Made by a program: the position numbers and the translations under genes. Positions 21,716-33,084 of a DNA stretch of 64,000 nt are shown here, piece by piece. The notes beneath the pieces were generated by a model. It was given only the letters and a program-made list of their open reading frames with translations. It did no database searches and was not told the origin of the DNA. Every line of letters begins with the position of its first letter. Position 1 is the stretch's first letter. This DNA comes from Thereva unica (lineage: Eukaryota; Arthropoda; Insecta; Diptera; Therevidae): positions 16,381,676 through 16,445,675 of the forward strand of contig OX465286.1 in assembly GCA_949987705.1 (NCBI GenBank), written 5' to 3'.

Positions 21716-22471
21716 GTTGGTATCTTTGATTGAAGAATGATGTGTTGAAATCTAAATACGCCTTTCTCTGGGGTGGAGTTTTTAGTAGAAGTAATAATTT
21801 ATTCCAAAGCTTTTGACAAATTCAAATACAGAAACAAACAGAGAACTTAGCAACCTTTGAGCACTAACACTTTCCTAACAAGTTAAAACAACAGGATGTA
21901 TAGATTTTTTCAAACGTCGTGACATTCCGCGCATGTACCCCAGCTAAGCTCTTAAAAATGTTTAAAAGCTCGGACAAAGCTCCAATTAACTCCTCCTATC
22001 AAAATACTTGCTGCCATTTAATCAGTCGCGGCTGCGTATTGCTACGGGGAGGTGTATTTTTCTGGGACTTCCAATGATTATTTAAAAAATTTACAAATTA
22101 TGAATGAAAAACGCCCCTTTTTATGCATTTTTTTTATTTTAAGGTTTTTGTATTTTACACATTTGCTACAGAAATAATTTGTAGCAATTTCTACTAAATA
22201 AATACGACTAAATAAAGCTCTGCTCAACACACATAAAGATAAATTAACTTTATTCATTCGCGCATCCCTTCCCAAATTATTTTGTTGAGTTTTTCTGCGT
22301 TTGTTGCCGTTTTAACTAAAAAGAGGGGAAATGATAGAACAATATTTATAAAATTTGGCAACGAGCTGCGCAGAACTGCTCAAATTTTTTGTGTCACGGA
22401 GTTTGAAAAAATTTATAGCTGTCTGTCCCTGGCCTATCTGGTCCCTTTTCAAATCAAAACATTAATCGTAT

Positions 22472-23060
22472 AAGCTTCAACCCAAGGCGCAAATCGCAAA
22501 AGTTCGATTGCGTAATATTGTGAAATAAATGGCCCATTAAAGGCATAACTATACTACTGTCCTTCATAGCATTCATCGCAATCTACGCTCATGTACCTCC
22601 TAGACCCTGTTTTACCTATCCTATCCTCTTCTATCCTTCTAACCAATCTTACAAGACTAGACTAGTTGCACTATGTGAATTGAATGACATTGCATATATG
22701 AAAAAGGATGGGACCATAGAACTACGAATGAATCTGAGAACAATCGTCAGTATATCTGCCGGGGTTTTGTTTAACTTTGAGATTACGTTTCGCCACTGTT
22801 GAATTCCAGTAAGGGTCTGGGTATTGCTGCTACTTTGCTTTCATACAAACATCTGAAATTTGCAAAAGTTTGGGTTGATTTAAGAGTAGTAGGGCTATGG
22901 GCTTACAAACATAGTGACGTCATCGGTTGTAGACTCGTGTGTGAGCTTTATTCGGGACAAGAGCCAATTTGATGAGCCTCTTTGTGAGCTTGTGATGGGC
23001 GCGACACCGATGTGAAACTAGTTGAACTTCGCTGAAATGGTTTAGACTGTCTTGGGTAGG
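22472..23060 (+). repeat. Dispersed repeat D, copy 2 (longest)
   Basis: The left part has CAAAAGTTCGATTGCGTAAT and ATTGTGAAATAAATGG. The right part has TGTGAAACTAGTTGAACTTC and GCT. Both parts also occur, closer together, at 31.40-31.55 kb on the other strand, so the two ends belong to one element family of unknown class. No open frame is seen. Confidence 0.55.
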
Positions 23061-23204
23061 CTTTTAGGCTGGAGGCCACCTGGGGGCTAGACAATTATAT
23101 CAGATAAACCAGACTAGTTAGACCAGGCTGATCGGATAGACCAGGAAGGCTGATACACCAGGGAGATAGAAAACTACACGGCCATACAGATACACAGGTA
23201 GACA

Positions 23205-24660
23205 GCCCAAGCTCATATAAATTGTATACGAAAAGGAAATCGACGTTGCGATTCTAAGTGAGCAGTACTTACACAGTGGAATCTGGCAGACGCCCAAAGG
23301 CGGAAAGCTGCAATATGGGCAAGTCGACATAACCCAAAATGATACCGGGGGATTTCAATGCATGAGCTCTGGGCTGGGGCAGCGGGCATGCAAAGGCAAG
23401 GGAGCACATTCTAGTTGAAGCGTTTTCACGGTATAATTTGGTGTTGGCAAACACCGGCGGTCAAAACACCTTCCAAAAAGGTGAAAGAGGATCTTTAGTG
23501 GACATCATCTTCATCAGTGACTCGATGGCCGAAGACCTCCAATGGCGGGTGAACGATAAGCCATAGGAGGGAAGGAGTGATCCCGGAGGATTGGAACCGT
23601 CAAAAGCTTGTGCTGCATAGGGAGCCCCAAGCCCCTAGCTTGTATAGGGAGCCCCAGACCAAGGCAACGCCAAGAGCGGTTAGTTCTGTCCTATTTATGC
23701 ATGGCCAGTGTGGGCAGCGGCAATGGGCAGAATGGGCAATAGGAGGAAAATAACTCTGTGTATCGGTTCAGTGCCCTTCGGGAATGCTGTGCATAACGCA
23801 CTACGTCTGATGAAGCAGCATACGTGATAGCTGGAACGATCCCCATTGATATAATGGTAGGCAATAGCTTATGCGATCCGGAAGGGAAAGGGGAATCCAA
23901 GGAAGTGCGGCGGACATCGCTATATAGCAGAGGAGCTGGGGCGAAACTGTTCCACCGAAATAAGCGCTTTCCTGCCTTCACGGTAATCTTATACCCACAA
24001 CACCAGATTAGCCCACTCGTCTTATTCCCCCAGCTGCAACTCCCCTTTCACGCACTCTACAAACTAATAATTCAACTAGAACAAAGTCTCACAGTCAACT
24101 ACAACACCCAAGAGCTAAAACGCAGGATTCTTCGCCACCTTCTTCGTCACCCTCCCGAACCCTCATAACCCTTAACCTATTCCCCTCCCGTACTAAGCTT
24201 ACTACTAGACATTTCACCATGACGTAACAACTTACATAACGGACTTGTAGTACAAAGGGAAACTCCTGAAATGTGTAGAGGTGGGTTTTAAGGGAACATG
24301 TGGAGGTGAGCTACTACCTCACAGAGCTCTTGAGTAGGTCTGGAGGTTATAGGCCATATCTACACCGCTTCAGGTAGGACGATTCACCGTTCTGCAGGGA
24401 ATGCACGGGCGATAAAGAGGACGCGGAGCATAACTCAGGACTACGTTTGAAGCAGTTTCAGCTAACTCCTGAGAACATTTTAGGCCATATGGGGATGTGT
24501 GGAGTATAATGGAAGTAGCGCTAAAGGCCATCCATCAGAAACTTAAGCATTACGAAGCTCAAAGAAACAGAGAAAGGCAAAGAAATATAAGGAGAGATAG
24601 CAACAAGATAGCTAGATGGCTAGACTGTTCTGGCCCTGGTGAGCACCTTTGAGGGATCCC
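23205..24660 (+). pseudogene. R1-like LINE relic (copy I), interrupted by a jockey tail
   Basis: EIDVAILSEQYLHSG and, in another frame, DTGGFQCMSSGLGQRACKGK plus ILVEAFSRYNLVLANTGGQN, LVDIIFISDSMAEDLQWRV form the AP-like endonuclease of an R1-group LINE. Next are VIPEDWNRQKLVL (RT start), SALRECCA and AYVIAGTIPIDIM (RT thumb region). The C-terminal tail (YLHRF and ALKAIHQKLKHYEAQ) resumes after a jockey insertion and ends at GAGGGATCCC, as in copy II at 54.05 kb. Most of the RT palm is missing. R1-group elements encode endonuclease plus RT, and canonical R1 inserts in 28S rDNA. No rDNA is seen here. Confidence 0.8.
23940..24275 (+). pseudogene. Jockey/CR1-like LINE tail inserted in R1 (copy 3)
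   Basis: It starts with CCGAAATAAGCGCTTTCCTG, the same breakpoint as copy 2 at 6.11 kb. It reads YNTQELKRRILRHLLRHPPE and ends with the family's CTTGTAGTACAAAGG 3' UTR. R1 sequence flanks both sides, so it is a younger 5'-truncated insertion. Confidence 0.75.
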
Positions 24661-24759
24661 TTTTTGACCGAAGTCTCTATTTCTGAACGTAATTCTAAGC
24701 CTAAATAAATAAATTCGTAAGCCTAAATAAATAAATTACCATTACAATTAAATTACAAT

Positions 24760-25155
24760 TCTTTATTAGTTCTTTTATAATTCTTTAATTTTTAAGTTCT
24801 TTTATTCTTCTTTAGTTCTTGTGTACGTCTTTAGTTCTTTATTTATTTAGTTCTTTTCTTCTTCTATCGGCTTTTTCAGATCTTTCGTACTTCTTCATTT
24901 TGTTGTGCCTTTTTTTAATTTTTTTATACTTATGGTTTTCTCTAGTTCTTTTTTATTTCTTTAACTTTTTTCTGGATCTTTCGAACTTCTGTAGTTTTTT
25001 CTGTAGCTCTTTAGTTCTTTTGTACTTCTTTAATTCTTTTTAAATTTGTGGTCTTTTTATATTTCTCTACCTTTTTTTAGTTCTTTCGTACTTCTATAGT
25101 GTTTTCTGTACTTCTTTTGTATTTCTTTAGTTATTTTTTACATTTCTCTAGATTC
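24760..25155. repeat. T-rich degenerate array of TTCTTTAGTTCTTTTGTAC
   Basis: The array is built from the words TTCTTTAG, TTCTTT and GTACTTCT repeated with irregular spacing. The open frame through it is an artefact of composition. Confidence 0.8.
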
Positions 25156-25264
25156 TTGGGACCTATCATCCGAGTTCTTGCTTCGACAACATATCACGCA
25201 GCTTACATGAGGTCTGAGATATGTAACATTGTCAAACTACCAACGAAAGAAATAGCTCCAACAA

Positions 25265-25667
25265 GAACAAACACTACAATTCTCTCCAAAATCGCGGAGG
25301 AGAGGCAATAATCAATAGAAGAACACTTATGGAATCTGATCAAGTATAAAACTGCAAGCGGTACCAGCTTAGGCTAAAAATATCTACTAGCGACTTTCTT
25401 GTCTTGTCACCTCAACGAAAGCACTTGCATTGATTTGATGTCGTTATAGATATATCCATGGCTTTTCATAGACTGTGTATGGTAACCTGTACCTGCGCTT
25501 AAGATACTCAAGTCTCAACACTCTGTTCTAAAGTGTTAAGGATTGAGAGTTTCCTTTCATCAACGTTGTATTGAATGGCTTCGAATCTGAGCCCCAATAT
25601 CATATCTACCGGTGTTCCTCAGGGTTCAATTCTATTACCCACACTTTTCCTAGTTTTCTTATGGTAA
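25265..25667 (+). pseudogene. Jockey/CR1-like RT fragment
   Basis: TILSKIAEE matches the RPIA-SILSKITE block, ISMAFHRLCM the DISKAFDRVWH block, and STGVPQGSILLPTLFLVFL the QGS-SP block, in that order. The first catalytic aspartate region reads ISMAFH, so it is mutated. It stops exactly where the foldback MITE at 25672 begins. Confidence 0.8.
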
Positions 25668-25671
25668 AAAC

Positions 25672-25821
25672 AATGGGCCTTTTTGGACCGTTCGCCCCCA
25701 GCAGCGTTCCCCACGAGCTTTGTTGTGGGAAAAGGGAAAAGTGGGAATGATCAGAGCCAGCACTGCACTTCCCCCTTCATTAACAAAGTTCCTGTAAGCG
25801 AACGGTTTAAAAAGGCCCAAT
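25672..25821. mobile_element. Foldback MITE (family M1, copy 2)
   Basis: The ends AATGGGCCTTTTTGGACCGT and ATTGGGCCTTTTTAAACCGT are inverted repeats. Inside are TTCGCCCCCAGCAGCGTTCC, CACGAGCTTTGTTG and a GGGAAAAGTGGG stretch, all matching the foldback at 14.98 kb. The arms are more diverged than in copy 1. It sits at the broken end of a jockey RT fragment. Confidence 0.8.
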
Positions 25822-28005
25822 AACAATTAATTATCTCCCTCACATTTTTACCACTTTCTAAATCCAGTTGAAAAACTCCTTCGCCCCCTCCCACTCACCC
25901 CAATTAAGATTCCAACGAAGAACATTAATCCCGCCTCATAATTTTAATAATTCGCCACACCAGCAACCCCTGCTCGAAAGCTGCCAACGATTATGAGGTT
26001 CTTCTCTCATTTAAGGGATGATTAAAAGACACAAGCGAAATTGGCTGCCAAAAGGAACAGATGATTCCCGCTAAACCGCTTTTGTGTGTACTACGCTCAC
26101 TCTGGTTCACATGGACATAGGCATCATTACCAACAACATCATCATCATCAACATCATCGTCATCATCTCTCCAGTCCCTTCTAAATAACCGAAAAAGGGT
26201 TAAGTGGATACACACAGGGCCTTGATAAAAAGGGAACTGTGAAGCAACAAGAGCGACCTGGTGCTCTTTGCTCCCCTTCTTCTTCTATCAATGCGGCAAA
26301 ATCTTAATGACAATATAAAAAGGGTTAAGTGGAGCACTAATTGCCGGTGATTAGTTGGGGTGATATCAGCTTATTAGCTCCGAGCGGGGTGCGGGGGTGG
26401 GGGGACCACGAATAGCACTTCTTTAGGGACTTGAGGAATGAGAGATAGAATTGTCCCGCGATTCATGTTTTTCCCATGCCCTTTCCCAGTGTGTGTGCTA
26501 ATGAGGGGTGGGTGGTATGCAAAACGATAAGGGAGTGCAGTTATCTTTCCGAATAGGGGGGATTCCAAATAAAGAGCTGTTAATTGACGTGTTAATTTGC
26601 GGTTGGACTACACCTGGAAAATAATGAACGAGCTGCATTCCGTTCGTGCTGGATAAAAATGCATTCAAAATTCCACGTTAGAAGTCACCCGAGCAGAGCA
26701 ACATAATTATAAGCGATCGATCGTATCTCTCTCTCTGGCCGAGCACATTTCGCAGAAGGACAACAACAGGGCATGGGCTTAAGCATTATCAAAAGGCACT
26801 TGGATTTATTCTCGTCATATGAAAATTGTCTCCTCTTGTATCTAGGCTAAGCGGCTTCTCCGTGTGCCCATCCAGATATGTAAAAATGCCAGCTCCTTGT
26901 TGCGGACCTTCTGGACGGGTAAGTCCGGTGGTAAAAATATACCCGATCGCCAGTTCAGAAAGGGCGAAAGGACGAAGGAGCGCATGCAGCAAGAGGCGAA
27001 ATAATAAAAATGTAACACCCAAAATGAAAATGATGAAGACTTGATCATGATGAACGCGCGCTGATGACGAGCAGAGCTGGACCTGGAACAGATGAAAAAG
27101 ACGTTCGGTAGCTCTGGCAGTTCTGGGATCGTGTTCTGTTGTTCCACTCTCATTGACTTAACCTTTTCAAATAAAGGCATGCATTCGAGGCCCGATGTCA
27201 GGAGATCATTCTCACCTTCTTGATAACAGCCACTTGCGATAATGTAGTTATATTGTGATGCATAGATTCCATACCACTACGAGCAGGCAGTCCCTCGTCT
27301 GCCATGGTCATCCTGGCCAAGGGGTTAACAGATGTATTGGGGACCACAAATAAATGTTTCATAAATGCACACACGGGGTTCATCTCCTCTGACACACAAC
27401 ATAGAACGACACCATTGGGGCCCCGAAACAGATCGTCATCTCTCGGTGTACCAGGCCAGAAATCGCATGGGAATCTCATACATATTCATGGACTTCAAGG
27501 GTAATCAGTAATGCCAGGTAGTACTTCAATAACAATTTCGTTTGCTTCTCTCACTTCGCTATTTAAATTGTCACTGGACACAGAATATATGCCCCCACAC
27601 CAAGCATCGGCGCAGACCCACCAGCGCAGACCAAGTGCCCTGTTCGGTGTTGTTGGGGGGAATGCATTCCATCCAGGTGATCTCTCGTCGTCGTTTTGTG
27701 AGATTGAAAAGGATTTTATTCGTGTGTTTTTTAGTGATTATTGGAATTTCTTCGAAAATTTCATTTAGATTCACTCGAACCTCGCTTGAAAATAGTCGCA
27801 TTTTTTCGTGGAATTGATTTTGTTAAATCGTTTCTATACGATTTCATTCCTAGTGTCCGTGGGTATATGGCGGTTGATGACCTTTTAATGTGCAGAAGGC
27901 CTAGGCGCACACTAGTCACAGCACAGCAGTCCGTTATAACCTTTATGTCATCCTGCAATGTGTATAGTAGCAAGTATTGGTTAAATGAAAGATGGGAGAT
28001 AGGTC
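25822..28005. other. Intergenic; (CAT)n microsatellite near 26.14-26.18 kb
   Basis: Imperfect CAT/CATCAT repeats lie at 26140-26176. AAAAAGGGTTAAGTGGA occurs twice (about 26195 and 26318). Open frames of 60-117 codons at 26.8-28.1 kb overlap on both strands and carry no motif. Confidence 0.4.
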
Positions 28006-28009
28006 AAGA

Positions 28010-28745
28010 GGCAAGCAATGGTGACGGTAGGAGAGTTCAAGATCTCCTCAGGTTGAGCACACGATTTTCGGAGTTTAAGAGAAAGAAAGAGTGACAAACT
28101 AGGCACTTCTTACTGGTGTTATTGCACTCCATGTGGGAAGCAGTACAGACGGTGATGATAGTAGTGCTCAAGATCTCCTCAGGTTGAGCACACGAGTTTC
28201 GGAGATCGAGAGAGACGGAGAGCCAAAGGAGATACTAATAACTGAAGGTATTGCACTCCATGTAGGAAACACTATATATGGTGAAGGTAGGATTGTTGAA
28301 GATCTCCTCAGGTTGAGCACACGAGTTTTGGAGATTGAAAGAGACAGAGAGTCAAATGGGGCACCACGGATATAGCACTATAGATGGTGAAGATAGGAGT
28401 GTTTAAGATCTCCTCAGGTTGAGCACACGAGTTTCGGAGATTGAGAGAGACAGAGAGCCAAAGGAGGCACCACTAACTGATGTTATTACACTTCATGTAC
28501 GAAGCACTATAGATGGTGAAGATAGGAGTGTTTAAGATCTCCTCAGGTTGAGCACACGAGTTTCGGAGATTGAGCCAAAGGAGGCACCACTAACTAATGA
28601 TATTGCACTCCATGTAGGAAGCACTATAGACGATGAAGATAGGAGTATTCAAGATCTCCTCTCCTGTTGTACTCTCACACGAGTTTCGTAGATTAAGAAA
28701 GAGTAAGAGAGACAAACGAGGCACCTCTAACTTATGTTATTGTCA
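28010..28745 (+). repeat. Satellite, six units of about 129 bp
   Basis: AAGATCTCCTCAGGTTGAGC starts at 28039, 28170, 28299, 28405 and 28534, and a variant at 28651. Steps are 131, 129, 106, 129 and 117 bases. Each unit runs on through ACACGAGTTTCGGAGATTGA, AGAGACAGAGAG, GCACTCCATGTAGGAAGCAC and TATAGATGGTGAAGATAGGA. The short steps result from internal deletions of 23 and 12 bases. The outer units are the most diverged, which is expected at the edges of a tandem array. Confidence 0.95.
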
Positions 28746-31400
28746 CGACAACGAAAAAACATCGGAAATTTTGCGCCGTTCTTTTTTTCCCAAGAAAATC
28801 TCGTGTGTTAATTTGTGGTAAACTAATTTTTGCGCCATATAACCTTATTTTTGTGAGCAATTTTCACGTGTAATCATCCTTTTTATCGAGCAGCATTTTT
28901 CGCCCAATCATAAATCAATATAACAAAAAATCGTCCCCCCTCCAGCACACACATTCCATCGCAAGATAATTGCTATCAAGAAATATGAAAAATCAATGAG
29001 CAAAAAGGTAAAAGCCCAACCACCAAGTGGAATCGTATAGTTCCCCAGAAGCGATTATGAAACTTGTATAACAAGAGTTTAACAACTACAACAAATGCGC
29101 GCTGCACCATCGGACGGTGGGGTGGGGTTTCGGGGGCTATGGAGGGTGGGGGAAGGGTGAAACAAGCAGAGAAAGAACGAAGTAGAAATGCCTCGAAGCG
29201 CGCAAAACTGCACTAATTTAACTTGAAGAATTTAAATGCATTTTTGCAATTATTCTTTCTTCCTTATATACACCCTCATAGCGCGTGCTTACAGGTAAAT
29301 CTATAATTAACATAACTCTGTACTTTTCGTATATAGTGAGAAAGGGAAGAAAATTTAATAACACTGAGCACAAACAGCCAGGCAGGCAGGGAATAAAAGA
29401 CCATCTCCCAGCAACTACTCTTGGTGCACAACAAAATGAGCCACGCAAAATCACCCGAGGACTTGACAAAGCACCGTCTAATCTCGGTTCACCTCGCCAA
29501 GGCAGTTATGACTTGGAAATTACTCTCCTCGCGAATAATAGTTAAAAAAGATGAGATAACGTCCCAGGCGCACAAAAGAAGCCCTTTCCTTATATAGTAG
29601 AACAATTTCAAATATTTCGCTCATTCCGCGCGCGGTTCTCATACTCCATCATTTTAGAAATTTTACTTAAGTGGCCGGCCGCGCAGACTCTGGGGCAGTC
29701 CATCGACAGTGTGCGCAGGGGCAGGGAGGCTGGGGCAACGGGGGTGGATTAGAACTCCTAGCAATATACACAGCTCGAAAATGCCCCCCTCAACTGCAAA
29801 AAAGGTCTTCCTCCCGCGAGACGAGTCGCGTATGCATCACTCATCGGCATCATCGTCTCCATCGTGTGGAGGCATCAAAAACACCACGCTGCAATATTGT
29901 GCACAACATTAACTTTCTGCTTTTATTACTTTGAGATCTCCAGCACCCCTCCCCACCCCCTCCTTACCCGTTTTGCTCTCTTTTTGTTGCAATCTTGCTC
30001 TACCTCATCCTCTTTTGTGCACGCCAGGATCTCCAGGTAAGCCACAATTACTATATTCACTCACTCTCCACTTCACAAACCCAGCGCCAAATAACCGGCC
30101 GCGCAGATCAACGGCGCAGAGTGCTTCCCCCCGGGGCAAACCGTGCAATATGGATCATTGCCGGGCAATTACCCAATTTGAAAAGTGCCGGAGCGTTGTT
30201 TAGATCATCTTCTGCAGATAATCGGTCCATTTTGATGGAGAAGCGAAACAAAAAAAAACACCGCAAGACGCGCACTAATATCAGCAAAGCAGGAGAATTT
30301 AAATAATTTGCAGAAAAAGTTGTCTTAGTGATGATATCGCGCGATATTTAAAGAAATGCCTATAGACCGACACAGATCGACGATCTCGCCGTAAACCTTG
30401 GCTTTAGAGAGAGTTTAGCCCAAACTGAGATCAAAATTGGTCAAGAAAAAACACACACGGAAGTATTCTTCTGGCTACGAAGCAGAATCGTGTCTTAATC
30501 TAGACCAGAGAAACACGATTACGACAGACGATCACGTTTAGCAAAGATGCGCAACGATCTCCGCCTCTTGACATGATCACCTGTCTCTGATCGCGCGTAT
30601 TTGCGTCAATTGCTCTCAAACTTAGTTAATGCCACTATGAAACGACGGCGCGATTATTAAAAACGATATTTTAGGAACTTACCCGAAAAATCCTTGATCA
30701 TGACACTAAGATCATTTGGGGTTGTAGTCTAAGATTAACAAGATACTTTCAAGCCGAAATTTTAACCTCCTTCTTCACCTTTTCTCATTTCAGGGAGATA
30801 TCGGGCTCAGGGAGCACCGCACGCCTATGGGACCCTGGACCTATTACCAACATACCTTGTACTTCAGATTTATAGCGCAGACCTATTTCCGCAGTCGACC
30901 TAAAGATTTGTCACCCACAATTTTTGGTCAAACAGGAATCAGCCAAAAACAACGAGACCGTGCCCCTCGCTATCAAATATGAACTGCAAACTTGTCCCTA
31001 CCGTCATTCCTATAGCATAAACCGCTTAGAGATCACAATTTATAGATCTTCAGTGTTCGGTGCATTTCATTAGACAGAGTTGCTTCTGCTTGCCCATATA
31101 TTCGTTTCCCAAGCGTTGAAAACAGTGCTAGAGCTTGGTTTTATGGATCCAGAGGTTAAGGCGGACCCGACTACCATCTACGAGGTTTGTACATCAGTTT
31201 TGCTTCCCAGCGTAGTTCTTCGTCTTTTCATTTGACCAACCTACATAGCATTCCTTCGTTTTTGTCCTTTCTCTTTACAGATCTCTCCCCCCCGCCATTT
31301 CTTCTGCCACCACCTGTAAGCATAACAGTTCGAACAGCAAAATTATAGTTAAAAACGGTAAAATTGTATTGAGAAATTATAGCAGTTTAGCATCAGGGCT
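28746..31400. other. Intergenic or intronic, no gene recognised
   Basis: GC-richer patches lie at 29.1 and 29.67-30.2 kb. Open frames there overlap on several frames and show no motif. No TIR pair or RNA gene was recognised. This is the longest stretch without an obvious transposon, so a host intron or flank is possible. Confidence 0.4.
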
Positions 31401-31401
31401 C

Positions 31402-31555
31402 CGTGGCCCACATATTTCACAATATTACGCAATCGAGCTTTTTTGGTTTGTGTCTTAGGCTAAAATTGTTGAGGTTTGTCTCCGGGATTGAAGGGGTGCG
31501 CCATCTGTTGTGAAACTAATTGAACTTCGCTTAGTGTGTCTCGAGACAAGACCCT
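31402..31555 (-). repeat. Dispersed repeat D, copy 3 (compact)
   Basis: On the minus strand AAGCGAAGTTCAATTAGTTT precedes AAACCAAAAAAGCTCGATTG and CGTAATATTGTGAAATATGT. Both halves match copy 2 at 22.47-23.06 kb, with the interior mostly missing. Confidence 0.6.
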
Positions 31556-31578
31556 CATTATACCAGGCAGATAGCTAT

Positions 31579-31640
31579 TGGGAAAGGGGAGGAGAAGAAG
31601 AAGGAGAAGGAGTAGGAGGAGGAGAAGAAGCAGGTGCAGA
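31579..31640. repeat. Purine-rich (GGAGAA)n microsatellite
   Basis: An almost pure run of G and A with GAAGAAGGAGAAGGAG phrases. Confidence 0.85.
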
Positions 31641-31783
31641 ATGAGAAGGAGGTGGATGACTTGAACATTCTGATCACCCTTTCGGGCTATCATATATGTC
31701 TGCCAAGAGATCGATTTACTCGATTCTATTAAATTTTACTAGAGTTAAGCCAGACTTGCCCGATACAGTACATTGTCCCTTAA

Positions 31784-31932
31784 GCCGGGAATACGCATGG
31801 GAATAAAACGGGTAAGTTACCTACCGGCATACCACACCACCAAAGTTATCACAGCTGTACCATCTATTGGCATATTCCATTTTCAAGAATGCAAGCTACT
31901 TACCCGCTTTTACTGGCATGTGTATTCCCGGC
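31784..31932. mobile_element. TTAA-flanked 149-bp MITE
   Basis: The left end GCCGGGAATACGCATGGGAA and the right end, reverse-complemented, GCCGGGAATACACATGCCAG, form inverted repeats that continue imperfectly through CGGGTAAGTA for about 40 bases. TTAA flanks both sides (31780-31783, 31933-31936). It is non-coding. TTAA points to piggyBac-type mobilisation. Its termini differ from those of the 711-bp element at 11.48 kb. Confidence 0.85.
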
Positions 31933-32404
31933 TTAACACGATGGTTAATTGTACTGAAGACTCAATTTTTTGAAATGTCCCTGTTCGGTGTCTTACTGGT
32001 ATGAGGGTGTATCGAGCAAGATAAATGAGGCGAGGTGTGATTGTAAGTACTTATTGGTGGGTTTTTTCTCTCTTACTTCTTTTTGAGCAGTACATTTCCT
32101 ACTTGAAATGAGGGGAGGTGAGATTGTAAAATATAAATAGACAGTGTTGTTGCACAGGTTTAGTACTTAGTCTGAGTTTAATGCAAATTAGAATCAAATT
32201 CGTAAACGAGCTCTTCATTGGTATTGGTTTCCTTTCTTTCTTTAATTAGTTTTTTTTTTTTTTTTTTGAATTTTGACATTACAACGGCACCTCGCTCCAT
32301 TTGAAATGGGACCTTGTACTGGCTCAAGTAAGTTTGGTTTGTGCTGGTGAGTTTACAGGACCCGACCATAACCTTTACTCCATAGAACCTTTACTCCATA
32401 TTAC

Positions 32405-32482
32405 GTGGGGGCCTCGGTAGTCTAGGGTTAAGGCGCCTGACTGCTATCCCAGAGGTCCAGGGTTCGAATCCCACGGCAGGCC
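32405..32482 (+). pseudogene. tRNA-derived sequence (probable SINE head), Ser-GCT-like
   Basis: GTAGTCTAGGGTTAAGGCGC (A-box-like) is followed by GACTGCTATC (anticodon-loop-like) and GGTTCGAATCC (B box). GGGCCT can pair with AGGCCC at the two ends as an acceptor stem. The anticodon stem and T stem each pair over only about three bases, so a working tRNA is unlikely. The following 400 bases up to an A-rich run at 32869-32905 could be the body and tail of a SINE. No second copy lies in the window to prove it. Confidence 0.6.
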
Positions 32483-33084
32483 CACGGTCCTTCGCCTTTT
32501 CCACTTTCCCACCTACATAACTTTCCTTCCCTCCTCTTCCCTCTTTACATTCCTAATTCCTCCTGTCATAGCCTTCCCTAGTCCTTCCCCGCTCCACCAA
32601 GCGCATGTCACCGGTTGGTTGATGAGATTCAACTTGTTTCAGGAGGCATAACACTCCAGCGAGTTGTTCTCGATGCCCCGATGTCAGAGTCGCGAAATGG
32701 TTGCGAGTAGGTGGAATAAAAATATATCGCGACTAGGTTATGACAGTTCCTTCCGCTTCTTCTCTCTTCTCTCTCTATCTTCCGGCTGGAGCTGCTGTTC
32801 GACAATGTATACGAAAAAAATATAGATTGTCGACAGTACAAAGGGACTTTCCCTAAGCCTCTAGTCTGTCACAAAAAAAAAAGAAAAAAAAAAGAAACAA
32901 GAAAACTCGGCCCGAAAGGCTTTGGTTTATCTCTGTTACTATGGAGTTACAAGCTACAAAGATGATGGCTCCTCAATCAGTTTGCCCATGGAGGAAAATT
33001 GACCGGGGTATTACGTGCTATGGCTATCCAAGCCTTTGGAAAGTAGTATTTTCAAGCAACAAGGGCTAGGTTCAGGGCTGCGCT
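32483..33084. other. Possible SINE body and A-rich tail
   Basis: Pyrimidine-rich sequence (CTTTCCTTCCCTCCTCTTCC) follows the tRNA-like head. An A-rich tract with interspersed G lies at 32869-32905. The boundaries are uncertain. Confidence 0.35.

Noticed and set aside
23205..24660. R1 relic taken as evidence of adjacent 28S rDNA
   Set aside because: No rRNA sequence is seen on either side, so the element is an R1-like copy outside rDNA or an R1-clade member with other targets.
24819..25043. Hydrophobic 74-residue frame resembling membrane segments
   Set aside because: It lies in a T-rich TTCTTTAG array where Phe/Leu/Ser-rich frames are expected by composition.
26789..27479. Several 60-112 codon frames that could be host exons
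   Set aside because: Frames overlap on both strands, splice signals cannot be told from background and no motif is recognised.
28010..28745. Regular repeats considered as a CRISPR array
   Set aside because: The whole 129-base unit is conserved, with no unique spacers, and the window is eukaryotic. It is a satellite.
32405..32482. Functional tRNA gene
   Set aside because: The anticodon and T stems pair over only about three bases each. The sequence looks tRNA-derived, not working.
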